From NCBI GenBank assembly GCA_963814435.1, contig CAWFCV010000028.1, positions 540,757 through 604,756 of the forward strand: 64,000 nucleotides of DNA, in the 5' to 3' direction. Below the pieces are notes generated by a model. That model saw nothing but the letters and a program-made list of their open reading frames with translations, did no database searches and had not been told where the DNA came from. The stretch is from JAEUPI01 sp963814435 (lineage in GTDB: Bacteria; Pseudomonadota; Gammaproteobacteria; Burkholderiales; Burkholderiaceae_C). This document shows, in pieces, positions 45,609 through 55,062 of this stretch. Position numbers and translations under genes: made by a program. Within the stretch, counting starts at the first letter, position 1; each line of letters opens with the position of its first letter.

Positions 45609-46829
45609 ATGATTGCTCTCAACAACCATCCCAGCGGCCGCCACTTCCTGCAGATCCCCGGCCCGAGCCCGGTACCGGATCGCATCCTGCGCGCCATCAG
45701 CCTGCCGACCATCGACCATCGTGGCCCCGAGTTCGGTGTGCTCGGCAAGAAGGTCGTCGCCGGCATGCAGCAGATCTTCCAGACGGGCCACCCCGTGGCC
45801 ATCTACCCCGCATCGGGCACCGGTGCGTGGGAGGCGGCGCTGGCCAACACCATGAGCCCGGGTGACGCCGTGCTGATGTACGAGACTGGTCACTTCGCAT
45901 CGCTGTGGCAGAAGATGGCCACCCGGCTGGGTCTCGAGCCGGAGTTCCTCGCCCTGCCGGGCACCGATGCCGCCACCGGCCTGCCGAACAGCTGGCGCCA
46001 CGGCGTGCAAGCCGAGTTGATCGAGGAGCGTCTGCGCCGCGACCCGGCGCATCGCATCCAGGCGGTGTGCGTGGTGCACAACGAAACTTCCACCGGTGTG
46101 ACCTCCGACATCGCCGCCGTGCGCCGTGCGATCGACGCGGCCCGGCACCCGGCGCTGCTGTTGGTTGACACCATCTCCGGCCTCGCCGGCGCCGACTTCC
46201 GCCACGACGAATGGGGCGTGGACGTCACGATCAGTGGCTCGCAGAAGGGCTTGATGCTGCCGCCCGGCATCAGCTTCAATGCGTTGTCGCCCAATGCGCT
46301 GGCCCGCGCCAAGACCGCGCGCCTGCCGCGTGCGTACTGGGCCTGGGACGAGATTGTCGAGATGAGCGCGAGCGGCTACTGGCCGTACACGCCGAACACA
46401 AATCTGCTGTACGGCCTCAGCGAAGCACTGGACATGCTGCTCGAGCAGGGGCTGCCGGCCATCTTCGCGCGGCATCGCCGCTGGGCCGCGGGCGTACGCA
46501 GTGCGGTGCGCGCCTGGGGGCTGCCGACACAGTGCGCCGACGAGGCATTGCATTCGCCGGTGCTCACCGGTGTCGTGACGCCGCACGGCGTGGACGCCGA
46601 TGCGGTGCGCCGGCTCATCCACGACCGCTTCGACCTGTCGCTGGGCACCGGTCTGGGCAAACTCAAGGGCCGGATGTTCCGCATCGGGCACCTGGGCGAC
46701 TGCAACGATCTCACGCTGCTCGCCGCATTGGCGGGCGTCGAGATGGGCCTCAAATTGTCCGGCGTCGCACTGAAGGGCAGCGGTGTGGCCGCGGCGATGG
46801 AGTACTTCGCCAACGCCGCGGGCGGTTGA
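45609..46829 (+). CDS. class V aminotransferase, serine-glyoxylate type
   Basis: 406 residues. PLP-binding lysine lies in TISGSQKGLMLPPG; other marks are FLQIPGPSPVPDRI, YPASGTGAWEAAL, HNETSTGV and the closing MFRIGHLGDCNDLTLLAAL. It probably moves the amino group of serine, alanine or a related amino acid to glyoxylate. Glyoxylate is a natural end product of ureide breakdown, which suits the cluster. Separated by 29 bases from the hydratase gene. Confidence 0.88.
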   Translation: MIALNNHPSGRHFLQIPGPSPVPDRILRAISLPTIDHRGPEFGVLGKKVVAGMQQIFQTGHPVAIYPASGTGAWEAALANTMSPGDAVLMYETGHFASLWQKMATRLGLEPEFLALPGTDAATGLPNSWRHGVQAELIEERLRRDPAHRIQAVCVVHNETSTGVTSDIAAVRRAIDAARHPALLLVDTISGLAGADFRHDEWGVDVTISGSQKGLMLPPGISFNALSPNALARAKTARLPRAYWAWDEIVEMSASGYWPYTPNTNLLYGLSEALDMLLEQGLPAIFARHRRWAAGVRSAVRAWGLPTQCADEALHSPVLTGVVTPHGVDADAVRRLIHDRFDLSLGTGLGKLKGRMFRIGHLGDCNDLTLLAALAGVEMGLKLSGVALKGSGVAAAMEYFANAAGG

Positions 46830-46869
46830 TGCCGCCCGCGCGCTGCGCTGCGCGGCCCGATCGAATACC

Positions 46870-47082
46870 TCAGTGCCCGTGCACGACCGTCTCGCCGGCC
46901 TTCAGGCGGTACTCGGTGCCGCAATACGGGCATCGGCCTGCACCTTCGGTGGCGACGTCGATGAATACCTTGGGATGGTTGCTCCACAACGGCATCTTCG
47001 GGTTCGGGCAGAACACCACGCCCGGGCCCTGCAGATCCTTGGCCGTCACTTCGACCACTGCCTTGGGTTTGTTGTTGCTCAT
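46870..47082 (-). CDS. zinc-finger (zf-CHCC) protein
   Basis: 70 residues. The C-terminal half GRCPYCGTEYRLKAGE supplies two cysteines, and upstream VVFCPNPKMPLWSNHPKVF supplies a cysteine and histidine, giving a CHCC zinc site like the small finger proteins related to complex I subunit NDUFS6. It overlaps ilvE by four bases, an arrangement common in betaproteobacteria. Function unknown. Confidence 0.85.
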   Translation of the reverse strand: MSNNKPKAVVEVTAKDLQGPGVVFCPNPKMPLWSNHPKVFIDVATEGAGRCPYCGTEYRLKAGETVVHGH

Positions 47083-48002
47083 ACGAGGGTCAGCCATTCG
47101 GCGTACTTGGCGTTGCGTCCGTTCACGATGTCGAAGAACGCGCTCTGGATCTTGGTGGTGATCGGGCCGCGCTCGCCGGCGCCGAGCGTCACGCGGTCGT
47201 ATTCGCGGATCGGCGTCACCTCGGCTGCGGTGCCGGTGAAGAAGGCCTCGTCGGCGATGTAGACCTCGTCGCGGGTGATGCGCTTCTCGACGACCTTCAA
47301 CCCCAGGTCGGCGCAGATCGAGAAGACCGTGTTGCGCGTGATGCCGTTCAACGCGCCGGCCGACAGGTCCGGCGTGTACACCGTGCCGCCCTTGATGATG
47401 AACAGGTTCTCGCCCGCGCCTTCGCTGACGAAACCGGCCGAGTCGAGCAGCATCGCCTCGTCGTAGCCGTCGTCGGTGACCTCCAGGTTGGCCAGGATCG
47501 AGTTGGTGTAGTTGCTCACCGCCTTGGCCTGCGTCATCGTGATGTTCACGTGGTGCCGCGTGTAGCTCGAGGTCTTGACGCGGATGCCCTTCTTCAGGCC
47601 CTCGTCGCCGAGGTAGGCGCCCCAGGTCCACGCCGCCACCATCAAGTGGATGGTGTTGCCCCTCGGGCTGACGCCGAGCTTCTGGTCGCCGATCCAGGTG
47701 AGCGGCCGCAGGTAGCAGCTCTCCAGCTTGTTCGCACGCACCACCTGCGCTTGGGCCTCGCACACCTGCTCGAAGTTGAACGGGATCTTCATGCGCAGGA
47801 TCTTCGCGCTGTTGAACAGCCGCTCGGTGTGCTCGCGCAGGCGGAAGATCGCGGTGCCCTTCGGTGTCTTGTAGGCGCGCACACCCTCGAAGGCGCCGCA
47901 GCCGTAGTGCAGCGTGTGGCTCAGCACGTGGATCTTGGCGTCGCGCCAGTCGACCAGCTTGCCGTCGAACCAGATCTTGCCGTCACGGTCGGACATCGAC
48001 AT
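47079..48002 (-). CDS. ilvE: branched-chain amino acid aminotransferase
   Basis: 307 residues, fold type IV PLP enzyme. It shows GCGAFEGVRAYKTPKG, the region around the PLP lysine (MTQAKAVSNYTNSILA), GFVSEGAGENLFIIK and TGTAAEVTPIREYD. It performs the last step of Leu, Ile and Val synthesis. ATG at 48002 gives a standard length. Co-transcribed with the small zinc-finger gene. Confidence 0.95.
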   Translation of the reverse strand: MSMSDRDGKIWFDGKLVDWRDAKIHVLSHTLHYGCGAFEGVRAYKTPKGTAIFRLREHTERLFNSAKILRMKIPFNFEQVCEAQAQVVRANKLESCYLRPLTWIGDQKLGVSPRGNTIHLMVAAWTWGAYLGDEGLKKGIRVKTSSYTRHHVNITMTQAKAVSNYTNSILANLEVTDDGYDEAMLLDSAGFVSEGAGENLFIIKGGTVYTPDLSAGALNGITRNTVFSICADLGLKVVEKRITRDEVYIADEAFFTGTAAEVTPIREYDRVTLGAGERGPITTKIQSAFFDIVNGRNAKYAEWLTLV

Positions 48003-48034
48003 GGGAATTTCCTTGTTCGTCTCGAACGCGGATT

Positions 48035-49351
48035 CTAGGCCCGTGCCCCTTCGAACAGCCGCCGCGCGTGCACCCCCAGCCCGGTGGCCACGCTGGCGAA
48101 ACGGTCGCCGCGCACCACGGCGGCCGCCGGCGCCACCGCGGCAATGGCGGCCACCAGCGGGGTCAGCCCGGTGGAGCCGCCGGTGAAGTACATCGCGTTG
48201 AGCTGTGCTGGATCAACGCCGGCTTGCCGCAATGCCTCGCGCGCGGCGCCGACGATACGGTCGCGATCGGCGGCGATCGCCCGCATCGCCTGCGCCTGCT
48301 GCAGCCCGGCGGCCAGTGCGGGCTCGATCGCCGCCAGATCGATGGCGGCGGCGCTGGCGCCCGACACCGCGATCTTCGCGTCCTCGGCCTTGGCGGCCAG
48401 CGCGTGGCCGAGCCGCGCCTCGAGCACGCGCATCAGCCGCGCATGCAGCCGCGGCTCGGCGTACCAGTCGCGCAGCGAGCGGATCTCGAGCGCCCGCGAC
48501 GGCACATAGCAGGTGTTGATCAGGTGCCAGGTGGCGAGGTCGAAGTAGATGCCGCTCGGCACCTCGCGCGGCGCGCTGCCGTCGGCTCGCGGCGGCCCGA
48601 ACGCGCCATAACCCAGCAGCGGCAGGATGCAGCGCAGCTCGATGCGGCGGTCGAAGTCGGTGCCCGCCACGTGCACGCCGTGGTTGGCCAGGATGTCGTC
48701 GCGCCGGTCGAGCCGCTTGGCGCGCGCCGGGCCGACGCGCACGACGCTGAAGTCCGAGGTGCCTCCGCCGATGTCGGCCACCAGCACCGTCTGCTCGCGC
48801 TCGGCGCTCTGCTCGAAGTCGAACGCCGCGGCGATCGGCTCGTACTGAAAGTGCAGTTCGGCGAAGCCCACGCTGCGCGCCACCTGTTCCAGCGCGGCCT
48901 GCGCCGCTGCGTCGCGCTCGGGCTCGTCGTCGACGAAGAACACCGGCCGGCCGATCACCGCGCGCGCGATCGGCGCGTCGGCCTGCGCCTCGACCCGGGC
49001 CTTGAGGTGGCGCAGGTAGCTGCCGATCACGTCGAGGTAGCGCACCGAGTGACCGCCGCCGACCTCGGTACTGCGCTGCACCAGCGTCGAGCCGAGGATG
49101 CTCTTCATCGAGCGCAACAAGCGGCCCTCGGTGCCCTCCACGTAGGCCGCGATCGCGGCGCGGCCATACAAGCGCTGTGGCGTCTGGTGCACGCCCAGGC
49201 CCTCGACGGCGTAGAACACCGCGGTCGGCATGCCGGTGAAGCCGCCTTCCAGCGGCACGAGGTCGACACCCGGCCCGTGCGGGCGCGGCAGCGCCACCGC
49301 CGAGTTGCTGGTGCCGAAATCGATCGCGCAATACGGGCGTGTGGCCGGCAT
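48035..49351 (-). CDS. Hsp70-family chaperone, YegD-like
   Basis: 438 residues with an actin-like ATPase core only: phosphate-1 motif YCAIDFGTSNSAVAL, phosphate-2 VLVADIGGGTSDFSVV, and adenosine motif MYFTGGSTGLTPL. No C-terminal substrate-binding domain is present, as in YegD. The start at 49351 (PATRPYCAIDFG) is chosen over an ATG 57 bases upstream because it places the ATPase at the N-terminus. Role unknown beyond nucleotide-dependent chaperone-like activity. Confidence 0.85.
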   Translation of the reverse strand: MPATRPYCAIDFGTSNSAVALPRPHGPGVDLVPLEGGFTGMPTAVFYAVEGLGVHQTPQRLYGRAAIAAYVEGTEGRLLRSMKSILGSTLVQRSTEVGGGHSVRYLDVIGSYLRHLKARVEAQADAPIARAVIGRPVFFVDDEPERDAAAQAALEQVARSVGFAELHFQYEPIAAAFDFEQSAEREQTVLVADIGGGTSDFSVVRVGPARAKRLDRRDDILANHGVHVAGTDFDRRIELRCILPLLGYGAFGPPRADGSAPREVPSGIYFDLATWHLINTCYVPSRALEIRSLRDWYAEPRLHARLMRVLEARLGHALAAKAEDAKIAVSGASAAAIDLAAIEPALAAGLQQAQAMRAIAADRDRIVGAAREALRQAGVDPAQLNAMYFTGGSTGLTPLVAAIAAVAPAAAVVRGDRFASVATGLGVHARRLFEGARA

Positions 49352-49367
49352 GTCGGCGCCTTGTGCC

Positions 49368-49778
49368 TCAGTGGCTCGGCTCGGGTGTCGACGCTGCCCC
49401 GGTGGCATCGGCGCGCTGCAGGCTCCAGTGTGTCAGCTTGCCGTCGCGCAGTTCGATGCGCACGGCGTCGCCGCCGGTATCGCGCCACTCGAACGACTCC
49501 GGGTCGTCGCCCAGCCTTCGCCCCAGGCTGCGCGTCAGCGCCAGGATCTGCGGCAGGCGCTGCCCGGCGTGCAGCCTGGCGTGCAGCGTGACCGCGCTCG
49601 CCACCTGGCCCACCGGCGCCTGGCCGGCGGTGCGCAGCACACGAAGTGCGCGGCTGAACTGCAACAACAGCCAGAAGACGATCAGCGTGGCGGCCAGCAC
49701 CACACCGCGCCAGCCCCACTGCAGGTAGCCGATGCCGGTGGCCAGCGCGGCCAGCGCCCAACCGACGGTCTGGTTCAT
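49368..49778 (-). CDS. small predicted membrane protein
   Basis: 136 residues with two N-terminal membrane helices (TVGWALAALATGIGYLQ and GVVLAATLIVFWLLLQF), then a soluble part LHARLHAGQRLPQILALT and WSLQRADATG. No characterised family was recognised; similar proteins in Burkholderiales are of unknown function. Located 16 bases upstream of the YegD-like gene and probably co-transcribed with it. Confidence 0.7.
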   Translation of the reverse strand: MNQTVGWALAALATGIGYLQWGWRGVVLAATLIVFWLLLQFSRALRVLRTAGQAPVGQVASAVTLHARLHAGQRLPQILALTRSLGRRLGDDPESFEWRDTGGDAVRIELRDGKLTHWSLQRADATGAASTPEPSH

Positions 49779-49924
49779 GGTGTCGGCCGTGCGCAGCGCC
49801 AGCGCCGGCCCGCGTCGCCGAGGGTGGCGATCACACCCGCCGCAGCGCGGTTTCTGTCGGCCAGCACCGACCGCCGCCTGGCGCGGCTATCGTTGACCAG
49901 CGCGAACGCCATCGTGCACGGCAC

Positions 49925-50287
49925 TCAGGCACCGCCGTCACCCGGCGCCGGCCCGTCCGCCCGATCCCAGCCGTAGGCGCGCTCGACCTTGGCCACACGC
50001 AGCTCGTAGTGCGAATACCACTGCGCGCGGCCCTGGTTGCGCGCGGCGGTGTGTTCCCACTGGCGCCGCCAGGCGCTGACGTCCGCAAGCGTTCGCCAGT
50101 AGGACACCGTGATGCCCAGGCCTGCGTCGTCGCGGGTGCTTTCGACGCCAAGGTAGCCGGGCTGTTGCGACGCCAGCTCGGCCATGCGGTCGGCCATCGC
50201 GCCATAGCCATGCTCGCCCTCGGTGCGCTGGGCGGTGAAGATCACCGCGTAGTAGGGCGGCTCGGGGCGGGGGGCGAAGCGGGACAT
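49925..50287 (-). CDS. antibiotic biosynthesis monooxygenase-like (ABM) protein
   Basis: 120 residues from ATG 50287: PYYAVIFTAQRTEGEHGYGAMADRMAELASQQPGYLG and the ending YELRVAKVERAYGW are typical of small dimeric ferredoxin-like ABM-domain proteins. Some relatives are heme-degrading or quinol monooxygenases, many are uncharacterised. Follows radA on the same strand by 57 bases. Confidence 0.75.
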   Translation of the reverse strand: MSRFAPRPEPPYYAVIFTAQRTEGEHGYGAMADRMAELASQQPGYLGVESTRDDAGLGITVSYWRTLADVSAWRRQWEHTAARNQGRAQWYSHYELRVAKVERAYGWDRADGPAPGDGGA

Positions 50288-50344
50288 GGCGGCCTCCGGG
50301 TCATGCGCCAATCGGGCGCGAAGCATAACGCGGCACCCCGGCGG

Positions 50345-51727
50345 TCAAAGACCGCGCACGAGCTCGATCGCCTGCTCGATGCGCTCGACGGCATGGATCG
50401 TCAAGCCCTCGAACGCCTTGGCCTCGCCCTTCGGCGCATTGGCCTTCGGCACCACCGCCACCGCGAAGCCGAGCTTGGCCGCTTCGCGCAGCCGGTCCTG
50501 GCCGCGCGGCGCGGGTCGCACCTCGCCAGCCAGGCCGACTTCGCCGAAGGCCAGGAAGCCGCGTGGCAGCGGCTTGCCCCGCAGCGAGCTCTGGATCGCC
50601 AGCAGCACCGCCAGATCGGCCGCCGGTTCGCTGATGCGCACGCCGCCCACCGCGTTGACGAACACGTCCTGGTCCATGCAGGCCACGCCGGCGTGGCGGT
50701 GCAGCACGGCCAGCAGCATCGCCAGGCGGTCGCGGTCCAGCCCCACCGAGAGCCGCCGCGGCGACACGCCGCCGGAATCCACCAGCGCCTGGATCTCCAC
50801 CAGCAGCGGTCGGGTGCCCTCGAGCGTGACCAGCACGCAGGTGCCCGGCACCGGCTCGCCGTGCGTGGACAGGAAGATCGCGCTCGGGTTGCTCACGCCC
50901 TTCAGGCCACGCTCGGTCATCGCGAAGACGCCGATCTCGTTGATGGCGCCGAAGCGGTTCTTGATCGCGCGCACCAGCCGGAAGCTCGAGTGCGTGTCGC
51001 CCTCGAAGTACAGCACCGTGTCGACGATGTGCTCGAGCACGCGCGGGCCGGCCAGCGTGCCGTCCTTCGTCACATGGCCGACCAGCACGATCGCGGTGCC
51101 GCTGGCCTTGGCCGCGCGCGTCAGCTGCGCCGCGCACTCGCGCACCTGAGCGACCGATCCCGGTGCGGAGGTGAGCTGGTCGGAGAACAGCGTCTGGATC
51201 GAATCGATGACGCAGAACTTCGGCCGCTCGGCCTCGATCGCGGCGAGGATGCGTTCGAGCTGGATCTCCGCCAGCACGCGCACCGGCGCGTGGCCCAGGC
51301 CAAGGCGCCGCGCGCGCAGCGCCACCTGTGCGCCCGACTCCTCGCCGGTGACGTAGAGCACCTTGATGTGCTGCGCCAGCCGCTCGGCCGCCTGCAGCAG
51401 CAGCGTGGATTTGCCGATGCCCGGGTCGCCGCCGATCAGCGTGACGCCGCCTTCGACGATGCCGCCACCCAATGCGCGGTCCAACTCGGGCAGCCCGGTC
51501 GGCTGGCGCTCGACCTCGGCGGCCTCGATCTCCGACAGCGTGGCCACCGGCAACGCGCGCGCGATCACCTGGAAGCGGTTGCGCGTGGCCGCGCCCGCGG
51601 TCTCGGCGATGCTTTCTTCGAGCGTGTTCCATTCGCCGCAATGCGGGCACCTGCCGAGCCATTTCGGATTGGTGCCGCCGCAGGCGCTGCAGGTGTAGAC
51701 GGTCTTCTCGCGTGCCATGGCGCTCAT
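50345..51727 (-). CDS. radA: DNA repair protein RadA
   Basis: 460 residues. N-terminal zinc finger (YTCSACGGTNPKWLGRCPHCGEWN), a RecA-like ATPase with Walker A GGDPGIGKSTLLLQ, the RadA-specific KNRFGAINEIGVFAM (KNRFG motif), and a C-terminal Lon-like domain (GVSPRRLSVGLDRDRLAMLLAVL, RGFLAFGEVGLAGEVRP). It acts in branch migration during recombination repair. All domains are complete. Confidence 0.97.
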   Translation of the reverse strand: MSAMAREKTVYTCSACGGTNPKWLGRCPHCGEWNTLEESIAETAGAATRNRFQVIARALPVATLSEIEAAEVERQPTGLPELDRALGGGIVEGGVTLIGGDPGIGKSTLLLQAAERLAQHIKVLYVTGEESGAQVALRARRLGLGHAPVRVLAEIQLERILAAIEAERPKFCVIDSIQTLFSDQLTSAPGSVAQVRECAAQLTRAAKASGTAIVLVGHVTKDGTLAGPRVLEHIVDTVLYFEGDTHSSFRLVRAIKNRFGAINEIGVFAMTERGLKGVSNPSAIFLSTHGEPVPGTCVLVTLEGTRPLLVEIQALVDSGGVSPRRLSVGLDRDRLAMLLAVLHRHAGVACMDQDVFVNAVGGVRISEPAADLAVLLAIQSSLRGKPLPRGFLAFGEVGLAGEVRPAPRGQDRLREAAKLGFAVAVVPKANAPKGEAKAFEGLTIHAVERIEQAIELVRGL

Positions 51728-51821
51728 TGTGCGGGCAGGCGTTCAGCGCCCGTCACGTACAGTGCGCCCGAGCCGGCGGCCCGCCGGAACCTTCGCCGGT
51801 GCGAGATGCACCCGCTCACCC

Positions 51822-52712
51822 GTGCTGTCGCGCCTGACCCAATCGCCCCGCCTGCTGTTCTGGATCCCGACGCTGATCTGGGCCTCGACCTGGCACGTCA
51901 TCCTGTACCAGCTCGACGGCGTGCCGGCGCTCAACTCGGTGGCCTGGCGTTTCGCGCTGGCGTCGTTGCTGCTGTTCGCGCTGGCGGCGGCGCGGGGCGA
52001 GCGCTGGCGCATCCCGCTGCGCTGGCACGGCTGGCTGGCACTGACCGGCGTCGTGCAGTACAGCATCAACTACTGGTCCGTCTACGAGGCCGAACGGCAC
52101 ATCCCGTCGGGCCTGGTGGCGGTGCTGTTCTCGCTGATGGTGTTCGGCAACGCACTCGGCGGCCGGCTCGCATTCGGCCAGCCGGTGACCCGGCGTTTTC
52201 TCGTCGCCGCCGCGTTCGGCGTGCTCGGCGTCGCGCTGATCTTCTGGCCCGAGGTGGTGTCCACCCGGGCGCGACCGAATGCACTGCTCGGCCTGGGCAT
52301 CGGACTGCTCGCGGTGTGCTGCGCCTGCGCCGGCAACGTGATGACGCTGTCGCTGTCGCGGCGCGGTCTGTCACTGGTGCCGATGCTGGCGCATTGCATG
52401 GGTTACGGCGCGCTGGCGCTGCTGGCGATGGCCGGCCCCACCGGGGTCGGCTGGCACGTCGGTGCCGGCCTGGCGTGGTGGGTCTCGCTGATCTACCTGT
52501 CCGCCATCGGCACGGTGACCGCGTTCGTGGTGTATTTCAAGCTGGCGCAGCGCGAAGGCCCGGCGCGCGCGGCGATGACCGGCGTGATGATCCCGCCGAT
52601 CGCACTGGCCATCTCGGCTGCGCTGGAAGGCTGGCAGCCGACGCCGCTGTCGCTGGCCGGGATTGCCCTGTGCCTGGGCAGCGTCTACGTGGCGACGCGG
52701 CCGGCCGAGTAG
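51822..52712 (+). CDS. EamA/DMT-family transporter
   Basis: About 296 residues from GTG 51822, with ten membrane helices in two EamA repeats (LLFWIPTLIWASTWHVILYQ, WRFALASLLLFALAAARGE, VYEAERHIPSGLVAVLFSL, then FVVYFKLAQREGPARAAM and PIALAISAALEGW). An ATG at 51717 overlaps radA and gives an unlikely basic extension. Such proteins export metabolites; no substrate is evident. Divergent from radA. Confidence 0.85.
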   Translation: MLSRLTQSPRLLFWIPTLIWASTWHVILYQLDGVPALNSVAWRFALASLLLFALAAARGERWRIPLRWHGWLALTGVVQYSINYWSVYEAERHIPSGLVAVLFSLMVFGNALGGRLAFGQPVTRRFLVAAAFGVLGVALIFWPEVVSTRARPNALLGLGIGLLAVCCACAGNVMTLSLSRRGLSLVPMLAHCMGYGALALLAMAGPTGVGWHVGAGLAWWVSLIYLSAIGTVTAFVVYFKLAQREGPARAAMTGVMIPPIALAISAALEGWQPTPLSLAGIALCLGSVYVATRPAE

Positions 52713-52754
52713 CAGGCCACGTCGACCCGGGTTCCGCTGGCGCGTTCCGGCGCG

Positions 52755-54584
52755 TCAGCGCTTCTTTCGCGCCAGCACCGCCTGCAGCGCATTGGCCGGG
52801 TTGACCAGCGCGCGCCGCCCATCGGCGGTCTTGTCTGCGGTCGACACGATGAACTCGATCACCTGTGCCGGCGTCAGCCTGGGGTTCACGGCCAGCAGCT
52901 TGCCGGCGAGGTTGGCCACCTGGGGTGAGGCCATCGACGTGCCCGACAGCGCGACGCGGTCGCCGCCGGGCAGGAAGCTCTCGACCTGGTAGCCATTGGC
53001 GTGCACCTTGACGGTGGGCCCGTAGCTGGTGAACGACGCCTCGTCGCCGGCCTGGTCCACCGCGCCCACCGTCAGCAGATTGGGCAACACGATGTCGGCC
53101 GGCGCATCCTCGGCGAACGACGCATCCTCGTTGCTGTTGCCGGCGGCGGTGATCCACAGGATCTCGGGTGCGCTGGAGAAACCCTTGATCATGGCCTGGC
53201 GCGAGATCTCGAAATACTCGCGCGCCAGCGTCTTGCGCTCGTCGGGTGTCTTGCCGGTGCCGCAGCGCTCGAGGTCGGTTTCGATGGCCCGCACGCTGCC
53301 GCCCCAGCTCATGTTGACGACACGCGCGCGATGGCGCTTGAAGAACGCCACCGTCTGCAGCAGCGCCCGCGCATCCTTTTCGGCCTGCGCGCGTGACGGG
53401 CACGGATCGGGCATCAGCGTGTGACCGAACTCGATGCGTGCGATCAGCAGTCGCGCATAGGGGTTGCCCTGCAGCGCGATGCCCGCAACGTGGGTGCCGT
53501 GCTCGTAGTTGCCGGTCAGACCGATCTCCTCGATCGCGGCCTTGTACTCGTCGGGCTTGAGCGCCGACAGGTAGCGCTTGATCTCGGCCGCCTCGGGACT
53601 GTCGATGTTCGACTGCAGATCGGAGAAACCCTTGCTGCGTGCCTTCATGGTCGGCAGCTTGGCCTGCAGCTCGCGCGGAATCGGCTCCAGTTCGCCGTTC
53701 GACCGGTTCGAGTACTTGTCGAAGGCGATCAGCCGTGGCTTGCCGTTCGGATCACGCAGGACTTGCCGGCCGAACAGCGCCGAGTCGACGCCGCTGTCCC
53801 ACACGGCGACGGTCACCGGCGCATGGCCTGCGCCAGCGGCCAGCCGCACGTTGCGCGTCGCCCAGATGTCGGGCTTGTCCGATTTGTTCGCCGCCAGGAA
53901 GGCCCCGTAGCTGTCCACCAGCGCCTGCTTCAACGGCAGGCGCAGCGTCAGCGTATAGCGTGCGCTGACGACGCCCGGCGCCAGGTCCGAGCTGAGCGCG
54001 CCGGCCTTGTCGACGACCGGTTGCAGCACGTCGCGCAAACGGCCCAGCACCAGCGATTCGCCGATCAGTTCGGCGCCGGCCTTGGCTTCCTTCACCTCGT
54101 TGGCCACCACGGCGTAGGGCATCGACCGCAGCGCCTCGCCGATGCGCCGGGCCACCTCCTGCTGGTAGGCGTCGGAACTGTCGTTGCCGACTGCCTGGCG
54201 CGCCTCGACGATGGCGCGCGCCTGCAGGCCGGTGAGCAGCTTGTCGGCAGGCTTGTCCTGCAGCGCGCGGATCGTCTCGATGCGTGTCAGGGCGGCCGCG
54301 TCCCGGCGTTCCAGTAGGTCGAGCACGAGCAACGTGCCGAGCATCTGCCGCTGCATCGACTTGTCGGCGATGTCGTACTGGCTCAGCACGCCTTCGATGT
54401 CGCGGCGCAACGGGCCCGCGAAGGCGTCGAACGCCTTCTCGTCGCGAACCAGTTGTTCGAGGCTGCCGGTCACCGGGTAGCTGAATCGCGGCAGGTCCGC
54501 GGCCTTCTCGATGCGCTGCCGCGGTTGTGCCCATGCGATCACGCACAGCAGCGTCGCCAGCCACCACACCATGACTTTCTTCAT
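52755..54584 (-). CDS. S8 (subtilisin) family serine protease with a long N-terminal region
   Basis: 609 residues: signal peptide (MVWWLATLLCVIAWAQ), about 230 residues of unrecognised helical sequence, then a subtilase domain with Asp263 in VWDSGVD, His362 in EHGTHVAG and Ser550 in SGTSMASPQ. VVNMSWGG and WITAAGNSNED are also typical. The domain carries a roughly 60-residue insert between Asp and His. It is probably secreted or periplasmic. No immunity or transport partner is nearby. The start at 54584 is preferred because it leads directly into the signal peptide. Confidence 0.88.
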   Translation of the reverse strand: MKKVMVWWLATLLCVIAWAQPRQRIEKAADLPRFSYPVTGSLEQLVRDEKAFDAFAGPLRRDIEGVLSQYDIADKSMQRQMLGTLLVLDLLERRDAAALTRIETIRALQDKPADKLLTGLQARAIVEARQAVGNDSSDAYQQEVARRIGEALRSMPYAVVANEVKEAKAGAELIGESLVLGRLRDVLQPVVDKAGALSSDLAPGVVSARYTLTLRLPLKQALVDSYGAFLAANKSDKPDIWATRNVRLAAGAGHAPVTVAVWDSGVDSALFGRQVLRDPNGKPRLIAFDKYSNRSNGELEPIPRELQAKLPTMKARSKGFSDLQSNIDSPEAAEIKRYLSALKPDEYKAAIEEIGLTGNYEHGTHVAGIALQGNPYARLLIARIEFGHTLMPDPCPSRAQAEKDARALLQTVAFFKRHRARVVNMSWGGSVRAIETDLERCGTGKTPDERKTLAREYFEISRQAMIKGFSSAPEILWITAAGNSNEDASFAEDAPADIVLPNLLTVGAVDQAGDEASFTSYGPTVKVHANGYQVESFLPGGDRVALSGTSMASPQVANLAGKLLAVNPRLTPAQVIEFIVSTADKTADGRRALVNPANALQAVLARKKR

Positions 54585-54648
54585 CGCCGCCGTCTCCTGT
54601 GTCGGGCCCGTGCAGATGGTAGCCACATCGACCGAGGCGGCGCCTGGC

Positions 54649-55059
54649 CTACTCGTCGCGCACGCGGCCGCGTGCGGCCTTGATCGAGCCCTTCTGGATC
54701 TTCTCGGTCAACCGCCGCTCGCGCGAGGCGCGCGTCGGCGCGGTGGCGATGCGCCGGCGCGGAATCGTGGCGGCGGCATCCAGCAGCGCCCGCAGGCGTT
54801 CCAGCGCCGCGTCGCGGTTGCGCGGCTGGCTGCGGTGCTCCTGCGCCTTGATCGTGACCACGCCGTCGCTGCCGATGCGCTGGTCGCTGCGCGCGAGCAG
54901 CCGCTGCTTCAACAGGTCGGGCAGGCTCGAGGCGCCGACATCGAAACGCAGCACGATGGCGTTGGAGACCTTGTTGACATTCTGCCCTCCGGCACCCTGC
55001 GCGCGCACGGCGTCGAAGCGGACTTCGCGCTCGTCGAGCGTGTAGGCGATGCGTGACAC
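54649..55059 (-). CDS. arfB: alternative ribosome-rescue factor ArfB (YaeJ)
   Basis: 136 residues with the GGQ motif (AQGAGGQNVNKVSNA, Gly24-Gly25-Gln26) and a lysine/arginine-rich tail (RRLTEKIQKGSIKAARGRVRDE) that enters the mRNA channel of stalled ribosomes. It hydrolyses peptidyl-tRNA on non-stop ribosomes. Three bases from the alr stop, same strand. Confidence 0.93.
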   Translation of the reverse strand: MSRIAYTLDEREVRFDAVRAQGAGGQNVNKVSNAIVLRFDVGASSLPDLLKQRLLARSDQRIGSDGVVTIKAQEHRSQPRNRDAALERLRALLDAAATIPRRRIATAPTRASRERRLTEKIQKGSIKAARGRVRDE

Positions 55060-55062
55060 GCT

